Source: Isoetes taiwanensis (Eukaryota > Streptophyta > Lycopodiopsida > Isoetales > Isoetaceae). Taken from it: a stretch of 64,000 bases of DNA. How positions within the stretch are numbered: position 1 is the stretch's first letter; every line of letters begins with the position of its first letter. Of the stretch, positions 1-10,692 are shown one piece after another. The notes beneath the pieces were generated by a model that saw nothing but the letters and a program-made list of their open reading frames with translations, did no database searches and was not told the DNA's origin. The stretch is from contig JAJEKV010000056.1 in the NCBI GenBank assembly GCA_021234155.1, forward strand, positions 8,172,575-8,236,574. The letters run 5' to 3'. The position numbers were made by a program, and so were the translations under genes.

Positions 1-26
1 AGAAAGGAGCTGATAATAATTTTGGG

Positions 27-117
27 CATTAGTGAGCCTATTACTATTAAGGTTTTTCCCCGAAAACCCTTCGGGGCGGGGTTTTTTAATCCTGATAGTA
101 ATCGGCGTCACTAATGT
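27..117. repeat. Foldback (imperfect inverted repeat), about 90 bp
   Basis: The left arm (27-52, beginning GCATTAGTGA) is the near reverse complement of the right arm (88-117, ending TCACTAATG). A second small hairpin (CCCCGAA/TTCGGGG) sits in the centre. The whole could fold into one long hairpin, as expected of a small MITE or the end of a foldback element. No clear target duplication was identified, partly because the window starts only 26 bases before it. Confidence 0.55.
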
Positions 118-568
118 AGTCCAGGTCAGTGCAACTCTGTTGCCGCTGGGCACCACTATTGGGCACCAAGAACATGCAGAATAATTGTAAAAAAGGAAAG
201 GAACTAAGTGTCGGGACAGTGAGAAGCCTCCGACCGACCACCAGGATAGAGCGGGTTCAACCTGCCGGCTGGTGTTCTATTTCCACATTCGAGTTCTGGT
301 GCACCAAAAACTAAGGGTTCATAATCTGACCCACTATTAAAGGTGGGACAGTGGAATCCACAATGTGTACAGCTCAAAGCTGTTGATAGCGAAGCATTCT
401 CGCATGGCCACGAAGCCAAATATAAGCGGGGTGCTGGTACTAATAGAAACCAAGAAAAGCCTTCAGAAAAGGCTACAATGTACCAGCGTGATGTGCTAGT
501 AGCACCCATCAGGGAGCTCGCCCATGCTACATAAGTCCACGGGCCTCAGGGCACAAGGGACAATAATG

Positions 569-592
569 TATCTATCTATCTATCTATCTATT
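569..592. repeat. (TATC)n microsatellite
   Basis: Six tandem TATC units. The flanks (118-568 and 593-815) hold no recognisable gene. The short ORFs there have no family features. Confidence 0.9.
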
Positions 593-817
593 AAAATTAA
601 TGTGAACTAATTTATAGCTCTTACGAATCTATGGTGAAACCCTTTCCGACCGCCGGAGTCCAAGTGAGACGGAATTCGTTGACTTGCAGTTGCTTTTGCA
701 GTCCGTTCTATATGTTTCTTCGATGGATCCTTTGCACGTTCGAATGCGATCTGATTGCAAGGCACACAACATTATCACAAGTTAAAGTGAACGAATGGCA
801 AAAAAAATAAGAAATAC

Positions 818-1280
818 CTTGATATCTTCCTTATGGAGATTAAGTGGTTTAGGGACTTTTGACCAATCGTCTCCAACTTTTTTGGCAACCGACTTCAATT
901 TATCAAGCACTCTTTGCCTTTGATATAAATTGATAGATCAATGCAATATTAAAAAAATAAAAATCAGACTATAACTAGGTCATGTACCTCCTTTTTCGTT
1001 GAAGCTCGCCCATAACGAGCTTCTTCCAGTTAAAGCTCTTTGCTTTTTCTATCTCTAGGAAAGACTCTTTCATTTTATTTTTGACGCTCTCTATTTCACG
1101 GAGGTCATAAGTGCCAGGCCACTCCCCTAGACTGTCGGGAGGCCATAAAGGAGAGATATTGTTTGAAACTGCGTCCCTCAGTGTAGTATAAAAGACACTT
1201 CCGGAGTCATCCTTCTTAGGAAGATCGTCCCTAAAGCATAAATGGTGGCTATATAAAAGCATGTTTATGTCTACCGTCAA
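818..1280 (-). pseudogene. Two-exon fragment of an unidentified plant gene, copy 1
   Basis: Two exons can be read on the minus strand. The first runs from 1280 (start not certain) to 988 and contains the segment DLPKKDDSGSVFYTTLRDAV. It ends in AG before a GTACAT donor. The second is 917-818, containing VAKKVGDDWSKVPKPLNL, and is followed by a GTATTT donor. The codon split over the junction joins in phase, so the intron (918-987) looks genuine. The protein is hydrophilic and unknown to me. About 515 bp (932-1446) is repeated near-identically at 9333-9855, which marks it as part of a duplicated, probably transposon-carried, gene. No neighbouring exon completes it here. Confidence 0.5.
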
Positions 1281-1458
1281 TATACATATCCCGTCCCGAT
1301 AGGAAACTTTTGAGCACCTTACAATTTATTCTAAGTGAAGAGAATGAACAAAATAACAAATTTAGATGGCAAAGTACTAATATTTGAGGTTGATATCTTA
1401 AATAATATGTTCACATAAAACTTTCACCAAAAAATTATTATTATTACAAGAAATTTAT

Positions 1459-1480
1459 CGCGGCGGCCTTGGCCGCCGCG
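1459..1480. repeat. GC-rich palindrome
   Basis: Arms of ten bases (CGCGGCGGCC and GGCCGCCGCG) flank a TT centre. It lies directly against the first 83-bp tandem unit, and the GGCCGCCGCG arm recurs at each unit border, so the palindrome may be the outer edge of that repeat. Confidence 0.8.
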
Positions 1481-1722
1481 AACATTTCTTTTGTTTCACT
1501 CATCGCAAAGGCCGTCTTGTGTATAAGATAGTTGGTGTAAAACGGGTTTTGAAGGCCGCCGCGAATATTTCTTTTGTTTCACTCATCGCAAAGGCCGTCT
1601 TGTGTATAAGGTAGTTGGTGTAAAACGGGTTTTGAAGGCCGCCGCGAATATTTCTTTTGTTTCACTCATCGCAAAGGCCGTCTTGTGTATAAGATAGTTG
1701 GTGTAAAACGGGTTTTGAAGAT
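1481..1722. repeat. 83-bp tandem repeat, three units
   Basis: Units begin at 1481, 1564 and 1647, exactly 83 bp apart, each starting AAYATTTCTTTTGTTTCAC and ending near GGGTTTTGAAGGCCGCCGC. The third unit is cut short near 1722. Between units only isolated bases differ (for example TATAAGATAG against TATAAGGTAG), so the amplification is recent. No gene is seen from here to 1890. Confidence 0.9.
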
Positions 1723-1889
1723 ACCTGCCACGAATATTTACTTTAGTTCTAAAATTTGTGTAATTAGATTTGCTTTTAATGTCCAACATTTGGTAATGGT
1801 TCCTCATTCTGTAGTGAGTGTTTGTTCGAACAAAATATGTCCCTAAATATGCAAGATTTGAACCCATGATTTGCAATAAGACGTGTCTA

Positions 1890-2706
1890 GCAACTTTGTT
1901 CTTCTTTGGCAGAGAAACATGCTAAAAAAAGAAAAAAAGGGGAAATTTTTCCTTTCTTCCTTGGACGTGGTCGGCAGTGGCTATGGCGACTTCTTCTCTT
2001 CTTATCTCCTTCCTTCCCATCTATTGCTTGCAGGTGACGATGGATCTTCAGCCTCTTTATTTTCTTGTGCAAATCGGCGGCAGTAAACAGGTCAGCAGCA
2101 GCAAACAGGTACTATGGCGGTTTAGCAGATAGAAAGCATGAAATAGGGAAAGATTTGAGGGATCTGATAGCCTTACAGATCAGGGCGGCAGCAAGCAGAG
2201 GCATCTTCATTCTCTTTTTCTCTTCTTCTTATACACCACATCCACAACCTGGTCACTGCCTCACATCCCCAAAAGAGCTTGGCCATGGCTGGCTGCCTTC
2301 CGAGATCATTCCTTTTCATCTGCCTTTCTGCTTTCTTTTGCAGGTCGGACGATTTAGAACAGGGAACAGAAGCTTGGCATGGAATCTGGCAAAAGAAAAT
2401 GGCAGACTTGTGCTTACACCCTTCTTCTTGTATTTTTATGCAGGTCATAGCAGGGCGATCGATTGCAGAGAATGTCTGGCGGCTTCTTGAATAGGCACAA
2501 GGCAGGGCTCCCTTCTTTCCAAAATTTTCTTCCTTTGCATAAAGCTTTTAAAGTACAGCAGAGATGGAGTGATATAAAGAGCAGGAGCAGGGCACAGACC
2601 AACATTGGTTTGTGGAGGGCCGGCCTTGCTGGATCCCAAAAAAATATCCAAGAAGTATTACATATTAAATGTTCTGCAGCAGACTTGATGAGCAGCATGC
2701 ACAACT
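1890..2706. other. Unassigned sequence left of the copia insertion
   Basis: This stretch joins 8195-8440 when the copia element is removed. It contains pyrimidine-rich tracts followed by TGCAGGT (near 2031, 2340 and 2441) and again TTGCAGATC near 8212. They look like degenerate repeated splice-acceptor-like units. The ORFs across it (longest 141 codons) share no motif with a family I know. I see no gene I can support. Confidence 0.4.
2702..2706. other. Target-site duplication CAACT (left)
   Basis: CAACT directly precedes the left LTR and is repeated at 8195-8199 directly after the right LTR. This is the 5-bp duplication expected from LTR-retrotransposon integration. Confidence 0.95.
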
Positions 2707-3301
2707 TGTTGAATAAGTGATCATCACATGCTTGTTGATTCACGTTAAGTTCACCTTGGGTACAGTTTATCTAACAGAGAATTATAAACAGTTACTGTTA
2801 AAAGACCAGGTGAACTAGATCTAAGGAAATGACCTATGGTCAGGACATTAACCATTGGAAATATCTTTGTTGCATGGTTAATGGTTAAGGTTAAAGCCTA
2901 AGGTCAAATATTGTGGATATACATCGAACCGAATATGGGATAGGTTATTCGGTTCAATGATCGTAAGACAAATAGCAAAGTTACTATAGAAACATGCTGA
3001 GATCAAGGATCATGGGACACGATGTCCTTAGAGGTCGGATCGGTGCCTGCTTGGCCGGATCTGGCCTCATAAATAAGTGTAAGATGAATGTACTGAATTG
3101 AACCTGCAGTTCGATGCATTGCTCGAAGGTTTTTTAATCATTGTTGAATGTATTCTGATAAGTGAATAGTATTCAAAAGGGTTATGTTATTGTCACGATG
3201 GTCGAAATCCTATGAAATGGAAATATAATTGCATTGCTCCATGTGTAGTTGTATTGCTTAAGCATTAGTTGAAATTGCCTAAGCATTGGTTAAATCCTTC
3301 A
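2707..3301 (+). repeat. Copia 5' LTR
   Basis: 595 bp, TG...CA ends, same length and apparently the same sequence as 7600-8194. It should carry the promoter and polyadenylation region of the element. Confidence 0.97.
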
Positions 3302-3303
3302 TT

Positions 3304-3315
3304 TGGTATCAGAGC
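3304..3315 (+). promoter_or_regulatory. Copia primer-binding site (initiator tRNA-Met)
   Basis: TGGTATCAGAGC begins two bases after the LTR end. It is the complement of the 3' end of plant initiator tRNA-Met, used to prime minus-strand cDNA. Confidence 0.95.
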
Positions 3316-3322
3316 CAGCAAA

Positions 3323-6109
3323 ATGGCTACAAGATTTGGTGCAGGTTTGTTAAGTGTTGTTGAGGTTTACAATGGAGGATCAGGCTTTCAAGTCTGGAAG
3401 GATCAAATTCAACATATCTTAGATGTTGAAAATTTATGGGAACTGGTTGATCCTAATAATGTTGATGTGACTGCTACTAGTGCAGGTGCAAGTAGCAGTA
3501 ATGTGGCAGCAAATGTGACTATAGCAGAAGAAGGGGATGCAACATCTACATTTGTCACTTCTAGAAGCAGGCCTGCTGCAGATTTCGTGACTGTTCAAGA
3601 AAGTACTTTGTCTACAAAGTTGAAGGAGGCAAGGGGAATCATCACGAGCAAAGTAGGGCCAACAATTCTCTTGAAATTAAGAGGTATGTCCCCTAGGCAG
3701 ATGTGGGCTTACATGTTAAAACATTATGAGAATAAGACTTCTTCACAAATTGATATATTAGAGAAGGAGTTAAGAAGCTTAAAATATAATGAGGAAGAAG
3801 ATGTGTCAACTTTTTTCAATAAGTTTGACAATATAGTTGCAGACCTTGAAGCTGTAGGAGTACACATGAATGACAGGGTTTTAGTGCTCACAATTGCAAG
3901 GGCAGTTAGTGAGAATGCTCAGCTTTCTGTTTTGATCAGAAATGTTGCAAAAACAAGGGATGAAGCAGAGAACATGTTAAGAACTGAGATTGAGCAGAAT
4001 AAAATGACTAAAGAAGAAGAGAAAACTTCTGAAATATTATATGCTGGAAAAAAGAAAGAGAATCAAAAGAAAAAGACAGTTTGTTATCATTGCAATGAAA
4101 GCGGTCATATAAAGCCTAATTGTCCTAAGCTTGCAAATGAATTTAGTTGTCACAACTGCAAAGGAATAGGACATATTGCAGCTAAATGTCCCAGCCCAAA
4201 AGACATTCAGTTCAAAGAATATGGCAGAGGTAGGGGCAGGGGACGAGATTTTAGAGGAAGAGCTAACTATTTCAGAAAAAGAGGAGGTGCTGCAGGTCTG
4301 CATATATCTCAAGAGAGCTCTGAAACAAAGAGTAAAGAAGACTCTACTGATGACGATGAGGTAAATTGCATTTGTTATCTAAATTCTGATACAAGGCCTA
4401 ATCTCAAAAATTCTATGATTGTAGTTGATAGTGGAGCTGAGAGATCAGTAGTACGATCCTCAGACATGCTTAAAGATCATTCTACTGCTCATGCCAAACA
4501 TGTTCAAGTTGGAAATGGAGAATTTCAATCAATAGAAGGATGTGGAATGTTGCAGTTGCTAGATCTTGATGGCAAAGTTGTGAATATTGAAGATGTTTTA
4601 TGTGTTCCTACTCTAATTAAAAATCTGATCTCAGTTTGTCAGTTGGTTGATCTAGGGTATAAAATTACCTTTGAGAAGAAGCATTGTAAAATCTTTCTAG
4701 ATAATAAATTAAAGTTTTTGGCAAATCGAGTAGGGAACTTATTTCAAATGCAAAACTGTCTTGTTGATGGGATAAATGTGATGATGTTTTCTGATACAGA
4801 ATTATGGCATAATAGACTTGCACATACACATCATAACAATATCAAGTTCATGGCAAAAAAGGGCTTTATAGATTGCAATGTTCAAGAAGAAGAAAATAAC
4901 ATCTGTGAAGGCTGTATGAAAGGCAAAATCAGCAGGCTGCCATTTCTGAAAGCAAAGAAAAGAGCTGAACATGTATTGGAATTAGTCCATACGGACTTAT
5001 GTGGGCCATTGAATGTCAAAGGAAGAACTGGAAAAAGATATTTTATATCTTTTATAGATGATTATAGCAGAAAATGTAAGGGATATTGCCTCATGAGGAA
5101 ATCCCAAGCTCTTGATGCCTTCAAGCTTTATGTAAATGAAATGGAGAGACAAACAGGGAACAAACTCAAATGCCTAAGATCAGATCGAGGAGGAGAGTAC
5201 TTGTCACGTCAATTCAAAACATTTTGTGATTCAAAAGGGATTAGAAGACAATTGACTTGCAGATTTACACCTCAACAAAATGGAGTAGCAGAAAGGAAAA
5301 ATCGAACCCTACTTGATGCAGTAAGATCAATGCTAAAATTCTCTGGTCTACCAAACTATTTATGGGAAGAAACTCTGAAAGCAGCAATCTACATTCAAAA
5401 TAAGCTGCCTACTGCAAGCCTAAAAGGTAACATTCCTGAACTACTTTGGTCAAATAAAATTGATGTAGATTATAGCATGTTTAAATCATATGGATGTTTA
5501 GGCTATATACACATACCTGATGAGATAAGGAAGAAGCTTGATGATAAAGCAGAGGTTGGATATCTCGTAGGTTATGATGAACAAAGCAAAGCCTATAGAA
5601 TGTTTGTTCCGAAGCTAAACAAAATTGTGTTGAGCAGAGACATCATTTTTGATGAGCAAACCTTTTATAAGGATAGAGAGAAGTCAAAATCAGTTAAGGC
5701 ATCAAAAGAGGCTGAAAAACATGTAAAGTTTGCACCGAGCATTAATGATGATGATGATAGCAATGATCAGGGTATGGCTGATAATAATGCACTTGTAGAT
5801 GATGATCAGAAATCTGAAAACAGAGAGAAAGAGCATTCAGATGTTAGTAGCAGTGAAAACATACAAAAGGATAATGTAAAAAGAAGGAAAACACAAGTAG
5901 AAAAATTAAAAGAAGATATGGCTATAGACACTCAAGAATATGGGAGACATACTAGTGGTCGAAGTAGACGAATAGAGAAAATTGCTGAACCTTTAGACAC
6001 AGAGCAAGTATTAGCAATTCTTGAAGACCATGTTGTCCCTAAGAATATGAGGAAGCATTGGAAAGCCCTGATAGAGAGAAATGGATTAAGGCCATGGCTG
6101 AAGAGATGA
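3323..6109 (+). pseudogene. gag-pol: Copia gag-protease-integrase, frame broken before RT
   Basis: I chose ATG 3323, the first after the primer site; an upstream in-frame ATG at 3269 lies in the LTR. The 928-residue frame reads as follows. A gag N-terminus is followed by two CCHC zinc knuckles (from C254 and C276; one is more usual in copia). A basic RGRGRGRDFRGR stretch comes next. The aspartic protease has DSG at D369. Integrase has its HHCC finger from about W495 and a catalytic triad D558, D621, E657 with DX35E spacing, followed by the C-terminal region. Translation stops at 6107-6109. Homology continues in another frame from about 6058, so one base has been lost near 6045-6058. The polyprotein normally makes virus-like particles and inserts the cDNA. 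Confidence 0.93.
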
Positions 6110-6900
6110 AGTCATTTGCAGACACAGAAACCTTTGATGTGGTAAAAAAACCAGAAGGTACTAATATTGTTGGGAACAAATGGATATTTAAAATAAAAAC
6201 TGGAATTGATGGAAGCAAGAGATTCAAGGCAAGATTGGTAGCACAGGGTTTTTCACAGAAAAAGGGAAAAGATTATAATGAAATATTCTCTCCAGTAGTG
6301 AAACTAACAAGTCTAAGAATATTATTAGCAGTTGCAAATGCATGGAATCTTGATATACACCATATGGATGTGAAAACAGCATTTTTAAATGCTAAATTAA
6401 AGGAGGACATATACATGAAACAAGCACCAGGCTATGAAAAAGATGATACCTCAGTTTGGAAACTGAAACGTGCAGTATACGGGCTTAAGCAGTCACCAAG
6501 GGAATGGTATTTTTGCATGGACAGCTACTTGAGAAAACAGGGATTTCAAAGATTCAAGAATGATGGAAATTTATATAGATACAAAGTTGGAGATGACTTC
6601 TGCATTTTGGCATTGTATGTTGATGATTGTATCATGGTATCTAATAATTCTCAATGCCTAATACAGTGCAAGAATATTTTGAAGACAAAATTTGACATGA
6701 CAGATTTGGGAGAGTTAAGACAGTTTTTGGGAATAGAAGTATGCAGAAATAGAGATAAAGGCATTCTGACTCTCAAACAAACCAGACACATAAGAAATAT
6801 GCTGAAGAGATTTCATTTGGAAAATGCTAAAGTGACAAAAACTCCAGCCATACCAGGCCATAAACTTACTGATATGGTACAGCCAGAAATGAAGAAATGA
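6058..6900 (+). pseudogene. pol: Copia reverse transcriptase, frame-shifted segment
   Basis: This frame carries the copia reverse transcriptase. The N-terminal motif NKWIFKIKTG and the HMDVKTAFLNAKL block lead to AVYGLKQSPREWY and the catalytic YVDD (6616-6627). The sequence continues through FDMTDLGELRQFLGIEV. It overlaps the end of the preceding gag-integrase frame and ends at TGA 6898-6900. The RNase H homology then continues in the third frame. Both shifts are in the same direction (each equivalent to one lost base), and the second lies in an A-rich run near 6885-6897. Such errors are typical of long-read homopolymer miscalls, although real mutation is equally possible. Confidence 0.93.
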
Positions 6901-7613
6901 TTGCAGCTCAAATGCAAAATGTTCCATATAGAGAGATGATAGGATGCCTCTTGTATCTGTCAAACAATACGAGACCAGACATCTCCTACATAGTGAATAT
7001 ACTCAGCAGATATTGTAATTTTCCAACAAGGTTGCATTGGGAAGCAGCAAAGCATGTGTTGAGATATCTTAAAGGTACTGAACTGTATGGTATAACATTT
7101 AGCACAAAAGATATGAGTTTGATAGCATACAGTGATGCTGACTGGGGAGGAGATTTAAGCACACGAAAATCAACCTCTGGATATGTAATATATCTAGGAG
7201 GAGGAACTGTGTCTTGGAGAAGCAAAAAACAAAATGCCGTGGCAATGTCATCAGCAGAAGCTGAGTGTGCTGCAAGTTTTTTAGCTGCAAAAGAAATAAT
7301 ATGGCTGAGAAGACTAATGGAGGAAATAGGATTCATGCAAATTGAGCCTACATACATTATGAGTGACAACACAAGTTGTATCGCAATTGTTAAAAATCCA
7401 GTCCAGCATGAGAGGACAAAGCATATTGAGTTAAGCATTCATTTTATTAGAGATCTAGCAGAGAAAAGTTATATCCAGATGAAATACATAAGCACAGGTT
7501 TGCAAATTGCAGACATATTTACCAAGTCTTTGACTGAAACAAAATTCACAGAATTCAGAAATGCTTTAGGTGTTCTTGAATCATGTGATGAAGGAGGAGT
7601 GTTGAATAAGTGA
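6897..7613 (+). pseudogene. pol: Copia RNase H, frame-shifted segment
   Basis: This is the end of the polyprotein. It includes the RT connection (YREMIGCLLYLSNNTRPDIS) and the copia RNase H with YSDADWGGD, the SSAEAE block and SDNTSCIAIVKNP. It finishes at 7613, fourteen bases inside the 3' LTR, so the last codons are LTR-encoded. RNase H degrades the RNA template during cDNA synthesis. It lies in a third reading frame relative to gag and reverse transcriptase. Confidence 0.93.
7590..7599 (+). promoter_or_regulatory. Copia polypurine tract
   Basis: GAAGGAGGAG abuts the TG of the 3' LTR, as expected for the plus-strand primer. Confidence 0.8.
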
Positions 7614-8194
7614 TCATCACATGCTTGTTGATTCACGTTAAGTTCACCTTGGGTACAGTTTATCTAACAGAGAATTATAAACAGTTACTGTTAAAAGACC
7701 AGGTGAACTAGATCTAAGGAAATGACCTATGGTCAGGACATTAACCATTGGAAATATCTTTGTTGCATGGTTAATGGTTAAGGTTAAAGCCTAAGGTCAA
7801 ATATTGTGGATATACATCGAACCGAATATGGGATAGGTTATTCGGTTCAATGATCGTAAGACAAATAGCAAAGTTACTATAGAAACATGCTGAGATCAAG
7901 GATCATGGGACACGATGTCCTTAGAGGTCGGATCGGTGCCTGCTTGGCCGGATCTGGCCTCATAAATAAGTGTAAGATGAATGTACTGAATTGAACCTGC
8001 AGTTCGATGCATTGCTCGAAGGTTTTTTAATCATTGTTGAATGTATTCTGATAAGTGAATAGTATTCAAAAGGGTTATGTTATTGTCACGATGGTCGAAA
8101 TCCTATGAAATGGAAATATAATTGCATTGCTCCATGTGTAGTTGTATTGCTTAAGCATTAGTTGAAATTGCCTAAGCATTGGTTAAATCCTTCA
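7600..8194 (+). repeat. Copia 3' LTR
   Basis: 595 bp, apparently identical to 2707-3301. It is followed by the CAACT duplication at 8195-8199. Confidence 0.97.
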
Positions 8195-8550
8195 CAACTG
8201 CTTCTTACTTGCAGATCTGAGAGGGAAAGGAGCAGAAACAATGGATGGGCAGGAAACAGTGGGGCAAAATATGGAAAGGATGGCAGAGAAGGGAAAAAAG
8301 AAAACGGAATTATGGCTATGGCAAGAAATAAAGGAGCATTAAACATCGTAATTCATACTCTGCCACAGTTGATTGCTTGCAGAGGAAGAAAGGGGGCGCT
8401 TTTTTATTTCATTTAAGTTATTATTTTAAGGACACGTGTCGTGCTCAACTGTTTTCCTGGGCAGAAATATTACCTTCAAACAAAAAATGAACCTGCTTTA
8501 TATATCTATTGATGATAGTCGGGTATATTCGGGGCCAAATCGCCCGCCGA
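8195..8550. other. Unassigned sequence right of the copia insertion
   Basis: Continuation of the interrupted host sequence (see 1890-2706). It contains a TTGCAGATC acceptor-like motif but no ORF with family features. Confidence 0.4.
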
Positions 8551-8602
8551 CTTACGTATCTAAAACAAAGCGAAATGGGCACTCTCCTTCAGTGACACGA
8601 CG

Positions 8603-9689
8603 TCATCGGGATCCGAACCTCTCCAAGTCAGGCGAATCACGTTGTCCTTGGAATCCCGAACCCGATAAGTCTGGTGATTCATGTTGTCGTCGCCCTCTTG
8701 AACCCTGTGAGTCCGTTGTTCCACTACCTCTTGACCTGGAAAGTAATGAGAATGAGCATCTTTAACATGCTACAACCAAAGATATGTTTGGTACCTAGTG
8801 GATATATATTTACCTGTTGAAATCTCCCTTCAAGTTCCTTGCACCAGAAAAATCTATTCCCGTCTCATGCCTAGGACGGGAGTCTATACTACGTCTACGG
8901 ACCTCGATATTCTCGCGATAACGTGGAGGCCGATAATCAAAGCCATAGTCAACACTATGTCGATGGGGCATAGGAATTGAAAATTCTGGGGGAGGCTGCC
9001 TAACCGATGTCGGTGTCAAAGAGGCAAAATATGCTTGAATTTGTTCTCTCTCAGCGGGAGACATGCTTGCGAGGAAGGCGGGGAGCGACCGAAGAGCTGC
9101 AGAAGCCACAAATATCATGCAAAAAAAATCCATTTATTTATTTATTTTATAAAGGCTATCTTAATACCCAAACCTGTTGCTGTAGTGACAGGTGGAGGTT
9201 GGCTACTTGGAACATCAGCACGATTGCCCCTACCTCGTGGAGTCCTCCTATTTTCTCTAAACTCTTCCCTTTCCTCTACACAACAAAACTTTATACTGCC
9301 TCAAATGGGCTCATTTTTATGGAATCTTGATACAATAGATCAACGCAATATTAAAAAAAATAAAAATAAGACTATAAATAGGTCATGTACCTCCTTTTTT
9401 ATTGAAGCTCGCCCATCATCGAAACGAGCTTCTTCCAGTTAAAGCTCTTTGCTTTTTCTATCTTTGGGAAAGACTCTTTCATTTTATTTTTGACGCTCTC
9501 TATTTCGCGGTGGTCATAAGTGCCAGGCCACTCCCCTAGACTGCCGGGAGGCCATAAACGAGAGATATTGTTTGAAACTGCGTCCCTCAGTGTAGTATAA
9601 AAGACACTTCCGAAGTCATCCTTCTTAGGAAGATCGTCCCTGAAGCATAAATGGTGGCTATATAAAAGTGTGTTTATGTCTACCGTCAA
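8603..9689 (-). pseudogene. Multi-exon unidentified gene, copy 2 (four exons seen)
   Basis: Minus-strand exons are 9689-9391, 9275-9174, 9096-8814 and 8735-8603 (TGA at 8605-8603). The last three join in phase through good donors (CAGGTTTGG, CAGGTAAAT) and acceptors. They give a product rich in Arg, Gly, Ser and Pro, with SPAEREQIQAYFASLTP in the middle and a disordered RG/GS tail. The first exon is the counterpart of 1280-988 but has an in-frame TAA near 9400, and the exon found at 917-818 in copy 1 is absent. Hence I call it broken. The family is unknown to me. The reuse of exon blocks in different orders suggests capture and reshuffling by a transposon. Confidence 0.5.
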
Positions 9690-9858
9690 TATACATATCC
9701 CGTCCCGATAGGAAACTTTTGAGCACCTTACAATTTATTCTAAGTGAAGATAATGAACAAAATAACAAATTTAGATGGCAAAGTACTAATATTTGAGGTT
9801 GATATCTTAAATAATATGTTCACATAAAACTTTCACCAAAAAATTATTATTATTACGA

Positions 9859-10690
9859 TAGTCAGGTATATTCGGAGCCAAATCGCCCGCCGACTTACGT
9901 ATCTAAAACAAAGCGAAATGGGCACTCTCCTTCAGTGACACGACGTCATCGGGACCTGAACCTCTCCAAGTCAGGCGAATCACGTTGTCCTTGGAATCCC
10001 GAACCCGATAAGTCTGGTGATTCATGTCATCATCGCCCTCTTGAACCCTGCGAGTCCGTTGTTCCACTACCTCTTGACCTGGGAAGTAATGAGAATGAGC
10101 ATCTTTAACATGCTACAACCAAAGGAATGTTTGGTACCTAGTAGATATATATTTACCTGTTGAAATCTCCCTCCAAGTTCCTTGCACCAGAAAAATCTAT
10201 TCCCGTCTCATGCCTAGGACGGGAGTCTATACTACGTCTACCGACCTCGATATTCTCGTGAGAACGTGGAGGCCGATAATCAAAGCCATAGTCAACACTA
10301 TGTCGATGGGGCATAGGAATTGAAAATTCTGGGGGAGGCTGCCTAACCGGTGTCGGTGTCAAAGAGGCAAAATATGCTTGAATTTGTTCTCTCTCAGCGG
10401 GAGACATGCTTGCGAGGAAGGCGGGGAGTGGCGGAGGAGCTGCAGAAGCCACAAATATCACGCAAAAAACAATCCATTTATTTATTTATTTTATAAAGGC
10501 TATCTTAATACCCAAAACCTGTTGTTGTAGTGACAGGTGGAGGTTGGCTACTTGGAACATCAGCACGATTGCCCCTACCTCGTGGAGTCCTCCTCCTATT
10601 TTCTCTAAACTCTTCCCTTTCCTCTACACAACAAAACTTTATACTGCCTCAAATGGGCTCATTTTTATGGAATCTCGATACGTGTTGTTG
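9859..10690 (-). pseudogene. Second copy of the 3' exons of the unidentified gene
   Basis: This block repeats 8514-9330 with scattered substitutions. It holds the same three exons: about 10620-10515, 10439-10157, and 10078-9946 ending in TGA. Splice signals are conserved. It lies directly upstream (minus sense) of the copy-2 first exon, so the arrangement is 3'-exons, then 5'-exon, then 3'-exons: a partial tandem duplication. The right edge at about 10690 is a sharp join to gypsy integrase sequence. Confidence 0.5.
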
Positions 10691-10692
10691 TA

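Larger units (their letters stand above)
2707..8194 (+). mobile_element. Ty1/copia LTR retrotransposon, complete, young
   Basis: The element is 5488 bp, bounded by 595-bp direct LTRs that begin TGTTGAATAAG and end CCTTCA. A CAACT duplication flanks it. A primer site matching the initiator tRNA-Met 3' end (TGGTATCAGAGC) lies just inside the left LTR, and a purine tract (GAAGGAGGAG) abuts the right LTR. Internal order is gag, protease, integrase, reverse transcriptase, RNase H, which defines the copia superfamily. I see no difference between the two LTRs, implying very recent insertion. The coding region nonetheless has two breaks, so this copy as assembled is non-autonomous. Confidence 0.97.

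Noticed and set aside
2065-2490. 141-codon ORF as a gene
   Set aside because: No family motif, mixed composition, and overlapping ORFs of similar length in other frames.
3269-3322. Upstream ATG of the copia ORF as the true start
   Set aside because: It lies in the LTR and its codons would translate the LTR end and primer site. The ATG at 3323 after the primer site is the normal position.
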